A program made the position numbers and the translations under genes. From positions 1,984,001 through 2,048,000 of the forward strand of contig NZ_CP046600.1 of the NCBI RefSeq assembly GCF_018278905.1: a stretch of 64,000 nt of DNA, in the 5' to 3' direction. Shown here piece by piece: positions 49,573-57,614 of the stretch; the first letter of the stretch is position 1; every line of letters starts with the position of its first letter. The DNA comes from Mycobacterium spongiae. GTDB taxonomy: Bacteria; Actinomycetota; Actinomycetes; Mycobacteriales; Mycobacteriaceae. Under the pieces are notes generated by a model, which did not search any database, was not told the DNA's origin, and worked only from the letters and a program-made list of their open reading frames with translations.

Positions 49573-50493
49573 GTGAGCTCAATAGGTCAGGCCCGCGCCG
49601 GCGCGCTCATGGTGGTCTGTTCAACGCTATCCGTACAGATCGGCCTCGCTCTGTCCGTTGGCATGGTGGACCGCATCGGTGTCGAAGGAACGGCCTGGCT
49701 CAGACTGTCCTGGGCTGGAGTGTTGTTCCTGGTGCTTGTGCGGCCGCGGCTCTCGTCGTACACACCCAAGATGTTCCGCGCGTCGGTACTGCTTGGGGTG
49801 AACATCGCGGCGAACACGCTGCTGTTCATGGCGGCCGTCAGCCGGATCCCGCTGGCCACCGCCAGTGCCCTGGAATTCCTCGGACCGCTCGGGGTCGCTA
49901 TTGCGCACGGAAAGGGCAACGGCCGCGTGCTTTGGCCCGGGCTGGCCGCCATCGGGGTAATAATGCTGATCGACCCTTGGGCTGGTGCTACCGACACGAT
50001 CGGGCTGGTGTACGCCCTCTGTGCGTCCCTGGGCTGGGCCTGCTACATCGTGCTCACCCAACACCTCAGCGACCGCGTCGCCGGGGTCAACGCGCTTGCG
50101 ATCTCGATGCCAGTGGCCGGACTGGTGGCGACCATGTTCGTTGGTCCCGCGGGACTCGACTGGATCACCACAGAAATTATGCTGCTCGGCGTCGGTCTGG
50201 CCATTCTGCTTCCCTGCTTACCGTTCGCGCTCGAAATGCTGGCGCTGCGCCGGATGAACACCACAGCGTTCGGCACGCTGATGAGCCTGGAACCGGCATT
50301 CGCCATGCTCATCGGCGTGATCATGCTGCACCAAATGCCCGGTTTAGGAGGCGCGGCTGGCATCTGCTGTGTTGTCATCGCGGGAATTGCCGCGGCGCGT
50401 CAAGGCGCGAGGTCCTCGCCTCCGGCGCAGCAAGACGCCGAGTCCTCGGCTCCGGTGCCCACGTCCCCGGAACCCGTGGGGTCGTATAGCTGA
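49573..50493 (+). CDS. EamA/DMT-family exporter (RhtA-like)
   Basis: The 306-residue membrane protein has ten hydrophobic helices in two EamA repeats (ARAGALMVVCSTLSVQIGLALS; GLVYALCASLGWACYIVLTQHL). It resembles RhtA-type exporters of threonine, homoserine or amino-acid analogues (ASALEFLGPLGVA, LPCLPFALEMLALRRMNTTAFGTLMSLEPAFA). Start GTG at 49573. Substrate unknown. The C-terminal tail is polar and Pro/Ala/Ser-rich. Confidence 0.87.
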   Translation: MSSIGQARAGALMVVCSTLSVQIGLALSVGMVDRIGVEGTAWLRLSWAGVLFLVLVRPRLSSYTPKMFRASVLLGVNIAANTLLFMAAVSRIPLATASALEFLGPLGVAIAHGKGNGRVLWPGLAAIGVIMLIDPWAGATDTIGLVYALCASLGWACYIVLTQHLSDRVAGVNALAISMPVAGLVATMFVGPAGLDWITTEIMLLGVGLAILLPCLPFALEMLALRRMNTTAFGTLMSLEPAFAMLIGVIMLHQMPGLGGAAGICCVVIAGIAAARQGARSSPPAQQDAESSAPVPTSPEPVGSYS

Positions 50494-50521
50494 TTGCCGC
50501 GTTGAGTCCCGCGGCTAGCCC

Positions 50522-52030
50522 CTACACGGTCTTTGCGGCACCCAGCAGTTCGTCGATCAGGGCTTCGACACGCTCAGCGATGTCGTCGCGGATAGCGCGG
50601 ACGGTATCGAGAGGCTGGCCGGCGGGGTCGGGCAGTGTCCAGTCGCGGTACGTCACTCCGGGGAAGTAGGGGCAGCTGTCGCCGCAGCCCATCGTGATCA
50701 CCACATCGCTGCTCTGTACTTGGTCGCCGGTGAGCATCCTGGGGGTGTTGGTGGTGATGTCGATGCCCAGTTCGGCCATCGCGGCGACGGCGACCGGGTT
50801 GATCTGATCGGCGGGCTCGGTTCCGGCGGAACGGACGTCGATGCGATCCCCGGCTAGGTGGGTCAGCAACCCGGCGGCCATCTGGGAACGACCGGCGTTG
50901 TGCACGCAGACAAACAACACGCTGGGTCTATCGTCGTCACGGGGCGGCTGTCGGCGGGGGGCCGGATCGAACAGTCGCCGGCGCAGCGCCAGGGACACAT
51001 AGACCAACCCCACCAGCACCGGCACCTCGATCAGGGGTCCGACGACTCCGGCCAGGGCTTGCCCAGAGGTTGCGCCATAGGTGGCGATGGCTACCGCGAT
51101 GGCCAGTTCGAAGTTGTTGCCCGCCGCGGTGAACGCGAGGGTGGTGGTGCGGGGGTAGCCCAAGCGCAACGCCGCACCGAGCAGGTAACCCCCGCCCCAC
51201 ATGATCGCGAAGTAGGCCAGCAGCGGTAGCGCGATGCGTGCCACATCGAGGGGGCGGCTGATGATCTGATCCCCTTGGAGCGCAAACAGAATCACGATGG
51301 TGAACAGCAGGCCGTAGAGCGCCCACGGCCCGATCGTGGGCAGGAAGCGGGTCTCATACCAGTCTCGGCCCTTGGTCTTTTCCCCGATGCGCCGCGACAG
51401 GTATCCGCCCAGGAGCGGAATACCCAGGAAGATCAGCACCGATTTGGCGATCTCCCACGCGGACGTGGAGATGGTGGTTTGTGCTAGGCCCAGCCAGCCC
51501 GGCAGGACGGACAGGTAGAACCAGCCGAGCACCGCGAACATGGCTACCTGGAAGATCGAGTTCAACGCGACCAGCACGGCCGCGGCTTCGCGGTCTCCGC
51601 AGGCCAAGTCATTCCAGATGATCACCATGGCGATACAGCGGGCCAGTCCCACGATGATCAATCCGGTGCGGTACTCGGGCAGATCCGGGAGCAGCAGCCA
51701 CGCCAGCGCGAACATCAACGCGGGGCCGATCACCCAGTTCAGCAGCAGGGAGCCAACGAGGAGCTTGCGGTCACCGGTGACGCTGTCGAGGCGGTCGTAG
51801 CGAACCTTGGCCAGCACCGGGTACATCATGATCAACAGACCGAGAGCGATCGGCAGCGAGATCCCGTCGACCTCAACCTTTTCCAGAGCGATGTTCAGAC
51901 CGGGAATCCACCGGCCCAACATCAGTCCTGCGGCCATGGCCACCCCGATCCATACCGGGAGGAACCGGTCGACGGTGGATAGTTTGCCCGTCACCGCGGG
52001 CGAGGTTTCGCAGGTGAGTGTGTCGGTCAT
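50522..52030 (-). CDS. arsC: Arsenite permease (ACR3)-arsenate reductase (ArsC) fusion
   Basis: Homologue of Rv2643 but slightly longer (502 residues). Residues about 15-350 form an ACR3-type arsenite efflux permease with ten helices (VLAKVRYDRLDSV, LARCIAMVIIWNDLACGD with the conserved Cys, FTAAGNNFELAIAVAI). Residues about 365-500 form a low-molecular-weight-phosphatase-fold arsenate reductase with the C-x5-R loop FVCVHNAGRSQMAAG and DWTLPDPAG. Reduction of arsenate to arsenite is thereby joined to export. It starts in a 4-bp overlap with arsR. Confidence 0.93.
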   Translation of the reverse strand: MTDTLTCETSPAVTGKLSTVDRFLPVWIGVAMAAGLMLGRWIPGLNIALEKVEVDGISLPIALGLLIMMYPVLAKVRYDRLDSVTGDRKLLVGSLLLNWVIGPALMFALAWLLLPDLPEYRTGLIIVGLARCIAMVIIWNDLACGDREAAAVLVALNSIFQVAMFAVLGWFYLSVLPGWLGLAQTTISTSAWEIAKSVLIFLGIPLLGGYLSRRIGEKTKGRDWYETRFLPTIGPWALYGLLFTIVILFALQGDQIISRPLDVARIALPLLAYFAIMWGGGYLLGAALRLGYPRTTTLAFTAAGNNFELAIAVAIATYGATSGQALAGVVGPLIEVPVLVGLVYVSLALRRRLFDPAPRRQPPRDDDRPSVLFVCVHNAGRSQMAAGLLTHLAGDRIDVRSAGTEPADQINPVAVAAMAELGIDITTNTPRMLTGDQVQSSDVVITMGCGDSCPYFPGVTYRDWTLPDPAGQPLDTVRAIRDDIAERVEALIDELLGAAKTV

Positions 52031-52407
52031 GCCGACGCCTCCACTGCGGTCGCGGCGTCGGCGTGAACGCTCAGCAGCGTCGACAGTGCATTCAGGGCCT
52101 CGGGAACCACGGCGTAGTACACCCACGAGGCGCGGCGCTGCGAGGTGAGCAAGCCGGCGTCGCGGAGCACCTTGAGGTGGTGGGAAATCGTTGGCTGGCT
52201 CACCTCGACGCCCGCGGAGATGTCGCAGACGCAGGCTTCACCGCCGGCGTGACTGGCCACCGAGCTCAGCAACTGCAATCGCACCGGATCGGCCAGGGCC
52301 TTGAACCGGGCCGCCATGTCGGCTGCGGTCGGGGCATCGAGCGGTTCACGGACCAGCGGCTCGACGAGGCAGCACGCGGCATCTGGCTGAATGCTCTGAT
52401 TCGACAT
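52027..52407 (-). CDS. arsR: ArsR/SmtB-family metalloregulator (arsenic operon)
   Basis: Homologue of Rv2642, 126 residues. Winged helix with recognition helix QPTISHHLKVLRDAG (about 71-85). Candidate metalloid ligands are Cys12-Cys13 near the N-terminus and Cys59/Cys61 in EACVCDIS at the start of helix alpha3, the ArsR-type site. First gene of the arsR-arsC operon; expected to repress it until As(III) or Sb(III) binds. Operator-like palindrome just upstream at 52409-52430. Confidence 0.92.
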   Translation of the reverse strand: MSNQSIQPDAACCLVEPLVREPLDAPTAADMAARFKALADPVRLQLLSSVASHAGGEACVCDISAGVEVSQPTISHHLKVLRDAGLLTSQRRASWVYYAVVPEALNALSTLLSVHADAATAVEASA

Positions 52408-52408
52408 A

Positions 52409-52430
52409 CATCTATATTGACAGATATCGA
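52409..52430. promoter_or_regulatory. Putative ArsR operator/promoter
   Basis: An A/T-rich imperfect palindrome, CATCTATATTGACAGATATCG (ATCT...AGAT with TAT-rich flanks), lies directly before the arsR start on the minus strand in otherwise G/C-rich DNA. ArsR proteins bind such sites; assignment is by place and symmetry. Confidence 0.5.
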
Positions 52431-52497
52431 AATCACTCTCAAGCCGACGACGAGGGCGGGCATCCGGGATGTGGATGCCCGCCCTGTCCGGTTGCGC

Positions 52498-52956
52498 TCA
52501 GCTCGCTGCGGCTGCGGCGGCGGTGTGGCCACAGCACACGCCAGCCTCTTCGTCACCGTCATCGGCCGCCTCGGGGGCCGAGCCGAAGGTCTCGGAGTCG
52601 GCTAGCACCGTATAGACCTCCCACCGTTCTCCGCTGGGGCCGCTGACCCACACCTTGTCTTGCTTGGCAAAGCAACACGTGGTGCCGATCTCCTCTTCGG
52701 TGAAGAGCCCGGCCTCGGCCAACCGACTGATCTCGGCATGCACCGTTTGGCTGGAGCCGACCTCCACCCCGAGGTGGTTCACGGTTCCGCCGTTGCCGGG
52801 GTTCTCGATGAGCACCAGCTTCAGCGGCGGTTCGGAGATCGCGAAGTTTGCATACCCGGGCTTGCGTTTGGCTGGCTCGGTGTTGAACAGTGCGGAGTAG
52901 AACGTGACCGCGGTCTCGATGTCATCGACGTTGAGAGCTAACTGAACACGGGACAT
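52498..52956 (-). CDS. cadI: Cadmium/arsenic-inducible VOC protein CadI
   Basis: Homologue of Rv2641, 152 residues from the ATG at 52956. A vicinal-oxygen-chelate (glyoxalase-fold) domain: SRVQLALNVDDIETAVTFYSALF, NHLGVEVGSSQTVHAEISRL and VWVSGPSGERWEVY; KPGYANF marks the ArsI/CadI subgroup. ArsI members are C-As lyases that demethylate organoarsenicals using a TCCF cysteine pair; here GTTCCFAKQDKVWV keeps it. The C-terminal tail carries VCCGH. M. tuberculosis cadI is induced by cadmium. Divergent from the second arsR gene. Confidence 0.92.
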   Translation of the reverse strand: MSRVQLALNVDDIETAVTFYSALFNTEPAKRKPGYANFAISEPPLKLVLIENPGNGGTVNHLGVEVGSSQTVHAEISRLAEAGLFTEEEIGTTCCFAKQDKVWVSGPSGERWEVYTVLADSETFGSAPEAADDGDEEAGVCCGHTAAAAAAS

Positions 52957-52979
52957 CAGAAACACCTCCTGAATAGTTC

Positions 52980-53033
52980 GACATATATCAAAGTGGCGCC
53001 GGTCTTCAGTGTGCCACCTTTTTGATATATGTC
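52980..53033. promoter_or_regulatory. Long inverted-repeat operator between cadI and arsR2
   Basis: Perfect 13-bp arms, GACATATATCAAA at 52980-52992 and TTTGATATATGTC at 53021-53033, are separated by 28 bp and flank the divergent start region of cadI (24 bp from one arm) and the arsR-type gene (24 bp from the other). Each arm contains an ATATATCAA half-site of the kind used by ArsR/SmtB repressors. Probably two operators controlling both genes. Confidence 0.75.
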
Positions 53034-53056
53034 AAGTTATCTGGCAGAGTGGGGGC

Positions 53057-53416
53057 ATGCCCAAGAGCCTGCCAGCGATCGACATCTCCGCCCCGGTGTG
53101 CTGCGCACCGGTGGCCGCCGGACGGATGAGCGATGACGACGCTCTGGCGGTGGCATTGCGGCTGAAAGCCCTGGCCGACCCGGTGCGGGTCAAGATGATG
53201 TCCTACCTGTTCGGGTCGTCGGCCGGCGAGGAGAGCAGCCACAAACTGGCCGCGGTGCTCAACCTCAGCGATGGCACGGTCAGTCACCATGTGACGCAGC
53301 TACGTAAGGCAGGGTTGGTTACCTCCGAGCGTCGCGGCATGCACGTCTTCCACCGTGTCGACACCGAGGCCCTGAAAGCACTGTGTGCGGTGCTCGACCC
53401 CAACTGTTGCATGTGA
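53057..53416 (+). CDS. ArsR/SmtB-family metalloregulator (cadI-linked)
   Basis: Homologue of Rv2640c, 119 residues from the ATG at 53057. Winged helix with SDGTVSHHVTQLRKAGL as recognition helix. Cysteines at 15-16 (VCCAP), 110 and 117-118 (NCCM end) are the likely metal ligands and differ from those of the arsenic-operon ArsR, implying a different inducer, perhaps Cd/Pb or Ni. Longer start at 53009 would include part of the operator. Divergent from cadI; likely represses both. Confidence 0.9.
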   Translation: MPKSLPAIDISAPVCCAPVAAGRMSDDDALAVALRLKALADPVRVKMMSYLFGSSAGEESSHKLAAVLNLSDGTVSHHVTQLRKAGLVTSERRGMHVFHRVDTEALKALCAVLDPNCCM

Positions 53417-53535
53417 CGTGGCGTGACGTGGCTTGGCCATCCGTAAGTGATCGACACGGAGCTTTCCCGTCGTGCATGGCATACCGTCGAGGGTGACGAC
53501 ACGGTGTCACCGATACGACGCAAGGATGGCGCACC

Positions 53536-53826
53536 ATGAGCAACAACGAAGGTATAGGCGTGCTGAAACTCGAATGCCCGCAGCGCCATCCTGTCGGCAG
53601 GATCCTCAAGGAGGTCCCGCATCAGAACGTCCAATACGACCCCGGCGCCAGTGTCGGCCCACGCCGATTCTGGCCGGAAGAAGGTGACCAGCCTCAATTC
53701 AGCACGCGCTGTCGCTTCTGCGACAAATCCGTAGGGGAGTCCGCGGCTAACCTGCGGAGCGAACTGAGCGAACTGATCGCTGACTCATCCGAGACCTACC
53801 GGACTACCGCGCTGCCGTTCCTGTAG
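53536..53826 (+). CDS. Small CxxC hypothetical protein
   Basis: A 96-residue protein with KLECPQRHPVGRILKEVP at the N-terminus and a C-terminal RCRFCDKSVGES zinc-knuckle-like motif; together C14 with the CRFC pair could hold one metal. No signal or membrane segment. I do not recognise a family. ATG is preceded by AAGGATGG. It follows the second arsR gene by 119 bp in the same direction, but a link is not evident. Confidence 0.65.
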   Translation: MSNNEGIGVLKLECPQRHPVGRILKEVPHQNVQYDPGASVGPRRFWPEEGDQPQFSTRCRFCDKSVGESAANLRSELSELIADSSETYRTTALPFL

Positions 53827-54001
53827 GACGCTGCCGTCCGTGTAGGAGCGCTCGATGGCGCCAGCGCGGCGGCGAGCAAAGTCCGCGTCTCGCTTGCGCG
53901 AACGCCGGGCAGCGAGGTCGCATAACGGCTGGATCGCTACGACGGGCTCACCTCACTATGGCGGGTGCGAAGACAGCCCAACGACCGACTAGGGTTCCGG
54001 G

Positions 54002-54784
54002 GTGCCGGTTGTCCACATGATCTTGATCGCAGTGGCCGGATTCGGCGCCGGCGCCATCAACGCGCTCGTCGGATCCGGCACGCTGATCACCTTCCCGACG
54101 CTCGTTGCGATCGGCTACCCGCCGGTCACCGCCACCATGTCGAACGCGGTCGGGTTGGTGGCCGGCGGCGTATCGGGCACGTGGGGTTACCGCCAGGAAC
54201 TCGGCGGTCAATGGGACCGGTTGCGGTGGCAAATCCCGGCATCGCTGGCTGGTGCTGCACTTGGCGCATTCTTGCTCCTGCATCTGCCGGAGAAGGTGTT
54301 CACCCAGATCGTGCCGGTCCTGCTGGTGTTGGCCCTGGTCCTAGTCCTCATCGGGCCGCAGATTCAGACGTGGGCGCGGCGGCGGGCCGAGGAAGCAGGG
54401 CGCTCGGCCGAACACATCGCGCCGGCTCGGATGGCTGCCTTGGTGTTCGGGACGTTCGTTGTCGGTGTCTACGGGGGTTACTTCACCGCTGCCCAAGGCA
54501 TCCTGTTGATCGGCGTGATGGGTGCCTTGCTGCCCGAGTCGGTGCAGCGTATGAACGCGGCGAAAAACCTCCTGGCTCTGGTGGTGAATATTGTTGCGGC
54601 GGTTGCCTATACAGGGGTGGCCTTTGACCGGATCAGCTGGCCGGTTGCGGGCCTGGTCGCGGTGGGTTCGTTGGTCGGCGGATCGGTCGGAGCGCGCCTC
54701 GGACGTCGTTTGTCGCCCGCGACGTTGCGCGCCACCATCGTGGTAGTCGGCTTGATCGGGCTTTATCGTCTAGTGACGGTATAG
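54002..54784 (+). CDS. TSUP (TauE/SafE) family permease
   Basis: The 260-residue membrane protein has eight helices in two TSUP repeats: GFGAGAINALVGSGTLITFPTL with the conserved G-x-N motif, and FVVGVYGGYFTAAQGILLIGVMG; NAAKNLLALVVNIVAAVAY is the second-repeat signature. TSUP proteins move sulfur-containing anions such as sulfite, thiosulfate or sulfoacetate. GTG start. Exact substrate unknown. Confidence 0.88.
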   Translation: MPVVHMILIAVAGFGAGAINALVGSGTLITFPTLVAIGYPPVTATMSNAVGLVAGGVSGTWGYRQELGGQWDRLRWQIPASLAGAALGAFLLLHLPEKVFTQIVPVLLVLALVLVLIGPQIQTWARRRAEEAGRSAEHIAPARMAALVFGTFVVGVYGGYFTAAQGILLIGVMGALLPESVQRMNAAKNLLALVVNIVAAVAYTGVAFDRISWPVAGLVAVGSLVGGSVGARLGRRLSPATLRATIVVVGLIGLYRLVTV

Positions 54785-54821
54785 CTAGGACGGCGAGTGC
54801 GCCGCACCCCATTCCGCGTCG

Positions 54822-56357
54822 CTAGCGCCCACGATTGGGCAGTATCGACGGGATCCGGGGAAGTGCCGGCGCCAGGATCGGAACTCGTGGTCTCACAGGA
54901 GCCGGTCGCCGTAGTGCCGGTGCTTTGCGCTTTGGTCGCTCGACTTTGGGTGCTGGTCGCTGCACCCGCACCGGTGGTTTCGGCGGCCCGATCGGCAGGG
55001 CCGGGAGCGCAATGGGCAGCCTTGGTAGCTGAATCGGGGGCCTCGGCCGCTGAATCGGCGGCGCCGGAAGGTCCATTCGGGGCGCAGTGTGTGGACCGTT
55101 GTCCGGAAGCTGAATGTTTGGACCCGGTACCGAAGCCGCAGGAGCGGGTACCGGAACTATGGCCGGAATCGGTGAGGCCGGCTCCGGGGCTTCGGGGCTC
55201 GGGACGCTGAGCACGTCCTCCGCGGGCTGCGGCGCGGGCTCTGTCTGGCGAGTTGGGGGAGGTGCTGGCGACGTCGGAGCCGGCGGAGTCGGAATAGTCG
55301 CCTGCTCCGTAGGGACGCTGGGATTCTCGACTGGGTTGGGTAGCAGGGCGACTGTCGGGCGGGCCTTGAGCGCCACCGCCAGTTCGAGCGCGACCGCGGC
55401 GGTGATGCAGATCATCCCTAGCGCGCCGCTGGCCAGCAACAAGGACTTGCGTCGCTGCTGGGTGTCGCGCTCGGCGGGATCGGTGTCGACGTGGATGGTG
55501 TCAGCGTCGGAGTCGTCATCCGCGATGTCGCTATAGGCGACTGGCGCTTGCCCGCCGCGGTGCGCAATGCCGGCGGCGTTGCGGCGTGCGGTCAGCGTGT
55601 AGCCGTCCACCTCGCCGGTTCCGGGATCCTGGGCGTAGGCGAGTGCGGCGGTGGACGAGACGAACAACGGAGCATTCGCAGAGGCCAGCGCCGCACCACG
55701 AGCCAGCGCCAGGTGCGGTTCTTCGGCCGCGTTCACTCTGAGCGGAAGGGCCGCCTCGAGAGCCGGCTTGAGCCCGACGACGTCGACGCCGTGGCACATC
55801 GCGAACACGCCGTCTGGTAGCGATGCTCCGTTGGTCGCGGTGCCCATGACCATGGCAGCTAGCTGGCCAACGATCTCGGTGTCGGTGTCGCCACCGTGTT
55901 GCGGAATGAGCAGCGGTTCCTTTCGCACCGCGGTGACCGAACCATCGGCCGAGTCCACCATCGCCACGGTTGCGCTATCTGGCTCGATGAGCAGCAGTGC
56001 CGTGTGTCGGTCGCCGATCGCGTGGCCAACGGTATGGGTTAATGCCGCCGCGGCCAGCAATGACGACACCAGCATGACGTCGTTGATGTTGTGCGCGGCC
56101 AGCGTGTCGTGGAGCACGGCCGCCTCGCCGGGATGCGTCCAGGCCACGCCGGTCGACGTCAGCTGGTGGCCCGCCTGCGCGGCTCCCTGCCTGGTGCCCA
56201 GGATGGCGGCGAGCGTCTGTCCTGGTGCGGCTGAGACGTCACCGGCACCGACGCGGAAGTCGTCTTCGTCGAGTGTTGCCCCGTCGGCGTTTTCGCCTTC
56301 GATAACGACCATCTGGATTGCTGCGGACCCCATCGATACGCCGAGCACGACGTCCAC
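54822..56357 (-). CDS. Proline-rich DUF7159-type membrane protein
   Basis: The 511-residue protein has an N-terminal domain of about 270 residues with an actin/Hsp70-like look (VVLGVSMGSAAIQMVVIEG at the start; GVAWTHPGEAAVLHDTL; EPHLALARGAALASA), one membrane helix at about 310-330 (LLLASGALGMICITAAVALELAVAL), and an outer tail of about 170 residues that is nearly a third proline. Related proteins (for example Rv0312-like) occur in several copies in mycobacteria with no known role. It converges on the TSUP gene. Confidence 0.78.
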   Translation of the reverse strand: MDVVLGVSMGSAAIQMVVIEGENADGATLDEDDFRVGAGDVSAAPGQTLAAILGTRQGAAQAGHQLTSTGVAWTHPGEAAVLHDTLAAHNINDVMLVSSLLAAAALTHTVGHAIGDRHTALLLIEPDSATVAMVDSADGSVTAVRKEPLLIPQHGGDTDTEIVGQLAAMVMGTATNGASLPDGVFAMCHGVDVVGLKPALEAALPLRVNAAEEPHLALARGAALASANAPLFVSSTAALAYAQDPGTGEVDGYTLTARRNAAGIAHRGGQAPVAYSDIADDDSDADTIHVDTDPAERDTQQRRKSLLLASGALGMICITAAVALELAVALKARPTVALLPNPVENPSVPTEQATIPTPPAPTSPAPPPTRQTEPAPQPAEDVLSVPSPEAPEPASPIPAIVPVPAPAASVPGPNIQLPDNGPHTAPRMDLPAPPIQRPRPPIQLPRLPIALPALPIGPPKPPVRVQRPAPKVERPKRKAPALRRPAPVRPRVPILAPALPRIPSILPNRGR

Positions 56358-56539
56358 TGCAACTCCCAGATCCTCGCGAGCTAGCCGCGGTCTGCGCTGG
56401 GCGCGTCACGCGGGCGGCGTCACTGCCGGCCCCTTCGACGCTACGCAGCGGCGCTATGTGGACGCTGTGCATTCGACATGAATGAGAAATGCACACGATG
56501 TGAGGGACCGGGTGCCTGGGGCTGGCGTGGCCGAGCCGG

Positions 56540-57199
56540 CTAGTCAGGCAGCACTGGCGCCGTCTTGCGATAGTGCTCGGCCTCGAGTTGTGCGATCGCG
56601 TGAGATGTACGCTCCCGCAGCAAGATCGCGGCCGTAATGCCACCTATGATCGCGATGAGGAGCGCGACCCAGGAGAACCGCTGTAGCCAGCGCTCGGCCG
56701 CGATCCCGGCAAAGTAGACGAGCGCGGTCGTGCCCCCGGCCCAGCAGATCGCCCCGGATACATTGGCCACCAGGAAGCGCGGGTAGCGCATTCTCAATGC
56801 GCCGGCCAGGGGGCCGGCGAGGATCCGCAGCACCGCGACGAAGCGACCGAAGAAGACCGCACGGGATCCCCAGCGAGCAAACAACCGTTCAGCGAGGGCG
56901 ATATGCCCGGGGCCGAAGTGTTTTGGGAACCGTCGGCCGAGCCGATCGAACAGCGGCATGCCGAACCGGCGCCCGATGCTGTAGCCGATCGAGTCGCCGA
57001 TCACAGCGCCGATCACCGCCGCGACGCCGACGCCCACCGGACTCACGGCCAGGTCTTGGTGCGACGACAACAGCGCGGCGCTGACGAGGACTATCTCTCC
57101 AGGAAGGGGGATACCGAGGCTCTCGACCCCGACCACGCCGCCAACCAGGAGGTAGACGGCCAGCGGCGGGATCGACTCCAGCAGGACCTCCACATTCAT
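56540..57199 (-). CDS. dedA: DedA-family membrane protein
   Basis: Homologue of Rv2637, 219 residues. Four to five membrane helices with the DedA signatures ESLGIPLPGEIVLVSAALLS, GDSIGYSIGRRFGMPLF, ALAERLFARWGSRAVFFGRFVAVLRILAGPLAGALRM (F/G-R-F--R-R region), and a last helix VALLIAIIGGITAAILL. DedA proteins act in envelope and lipid-carrier (undecaprenyl phosphate, phosphatidylethanolamine) flipping; the exact role here is unknown. Divergent from the PE_PGRS gene. Confidence 0.92.
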   Translation of the reverse strand: MNVEVLLESIPPLAVYLLVGGVVGVESLGIPLPGEIVLVSAALLSSHQDLAVSPVGVGVAAVIGAVIGDSIGYSIGRRFGMPLFDRLGRRFPKHFGPGHIALAERLFARWGSRAVFFGRFVAVLRILAGPLAGALRMRYPRFLVANVSGAICWAGGTTALVYFAGIAAERWLQRFSWVALLIAIIGGITAAILLRERTSHAIAQLEAEHYRKTAPVLPD

Positions 57200-57614
57200 G
57201 GGTCAAGGATGCCTTACCGGTGCTCGACGTGCGCCGGCAACATTCTTGTTGGCGCATCGCGGCCGTCGCGTTGTTGGCTGGCGGGTTTGATGAACTCGGC
57301 GTGTCGTTGACTTTTCCTGCGTCGAAAGGCGAGTTCGTTCTGCCCGTTGGTGGCGGTATTCGCAGTGACAGCGAATTGTGCATTGAAAGCTATTGTCCTG
57401 CACAACAAGAGATCTGGTGATCTGACTCGCGGTGTGTTCGGCGCAAGCGATTGGCCCCGTTGGTATTCGAGGCGCGGCAGAGGTCGTGAGACAACGAATT
57501 TATCAAATTTGCAGTCGCGTCTCGCCAAATATCTCCCGGCTTGTTCGCGTCAGGGGATAGGATTTGTTGCTGCCGAGTGCTCGACGAGACTGTCCTGTAA
57601 GGGGAGGTTGGCGG
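57200..57614. other. Intergenic region between dedA and PE_PGRS
   Basis: About 415 bp, more A/T-rich than its neighbours, with no supported gene. It must hold the divergent promoters of dedA and PE_PGRS; GGATAGGATTT near 57556-57566 could be a -10 region for the PE_PGRS gene. A GGGGAGG ribosome-binding site sits at 57600-57607. Confidence 0.55.
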
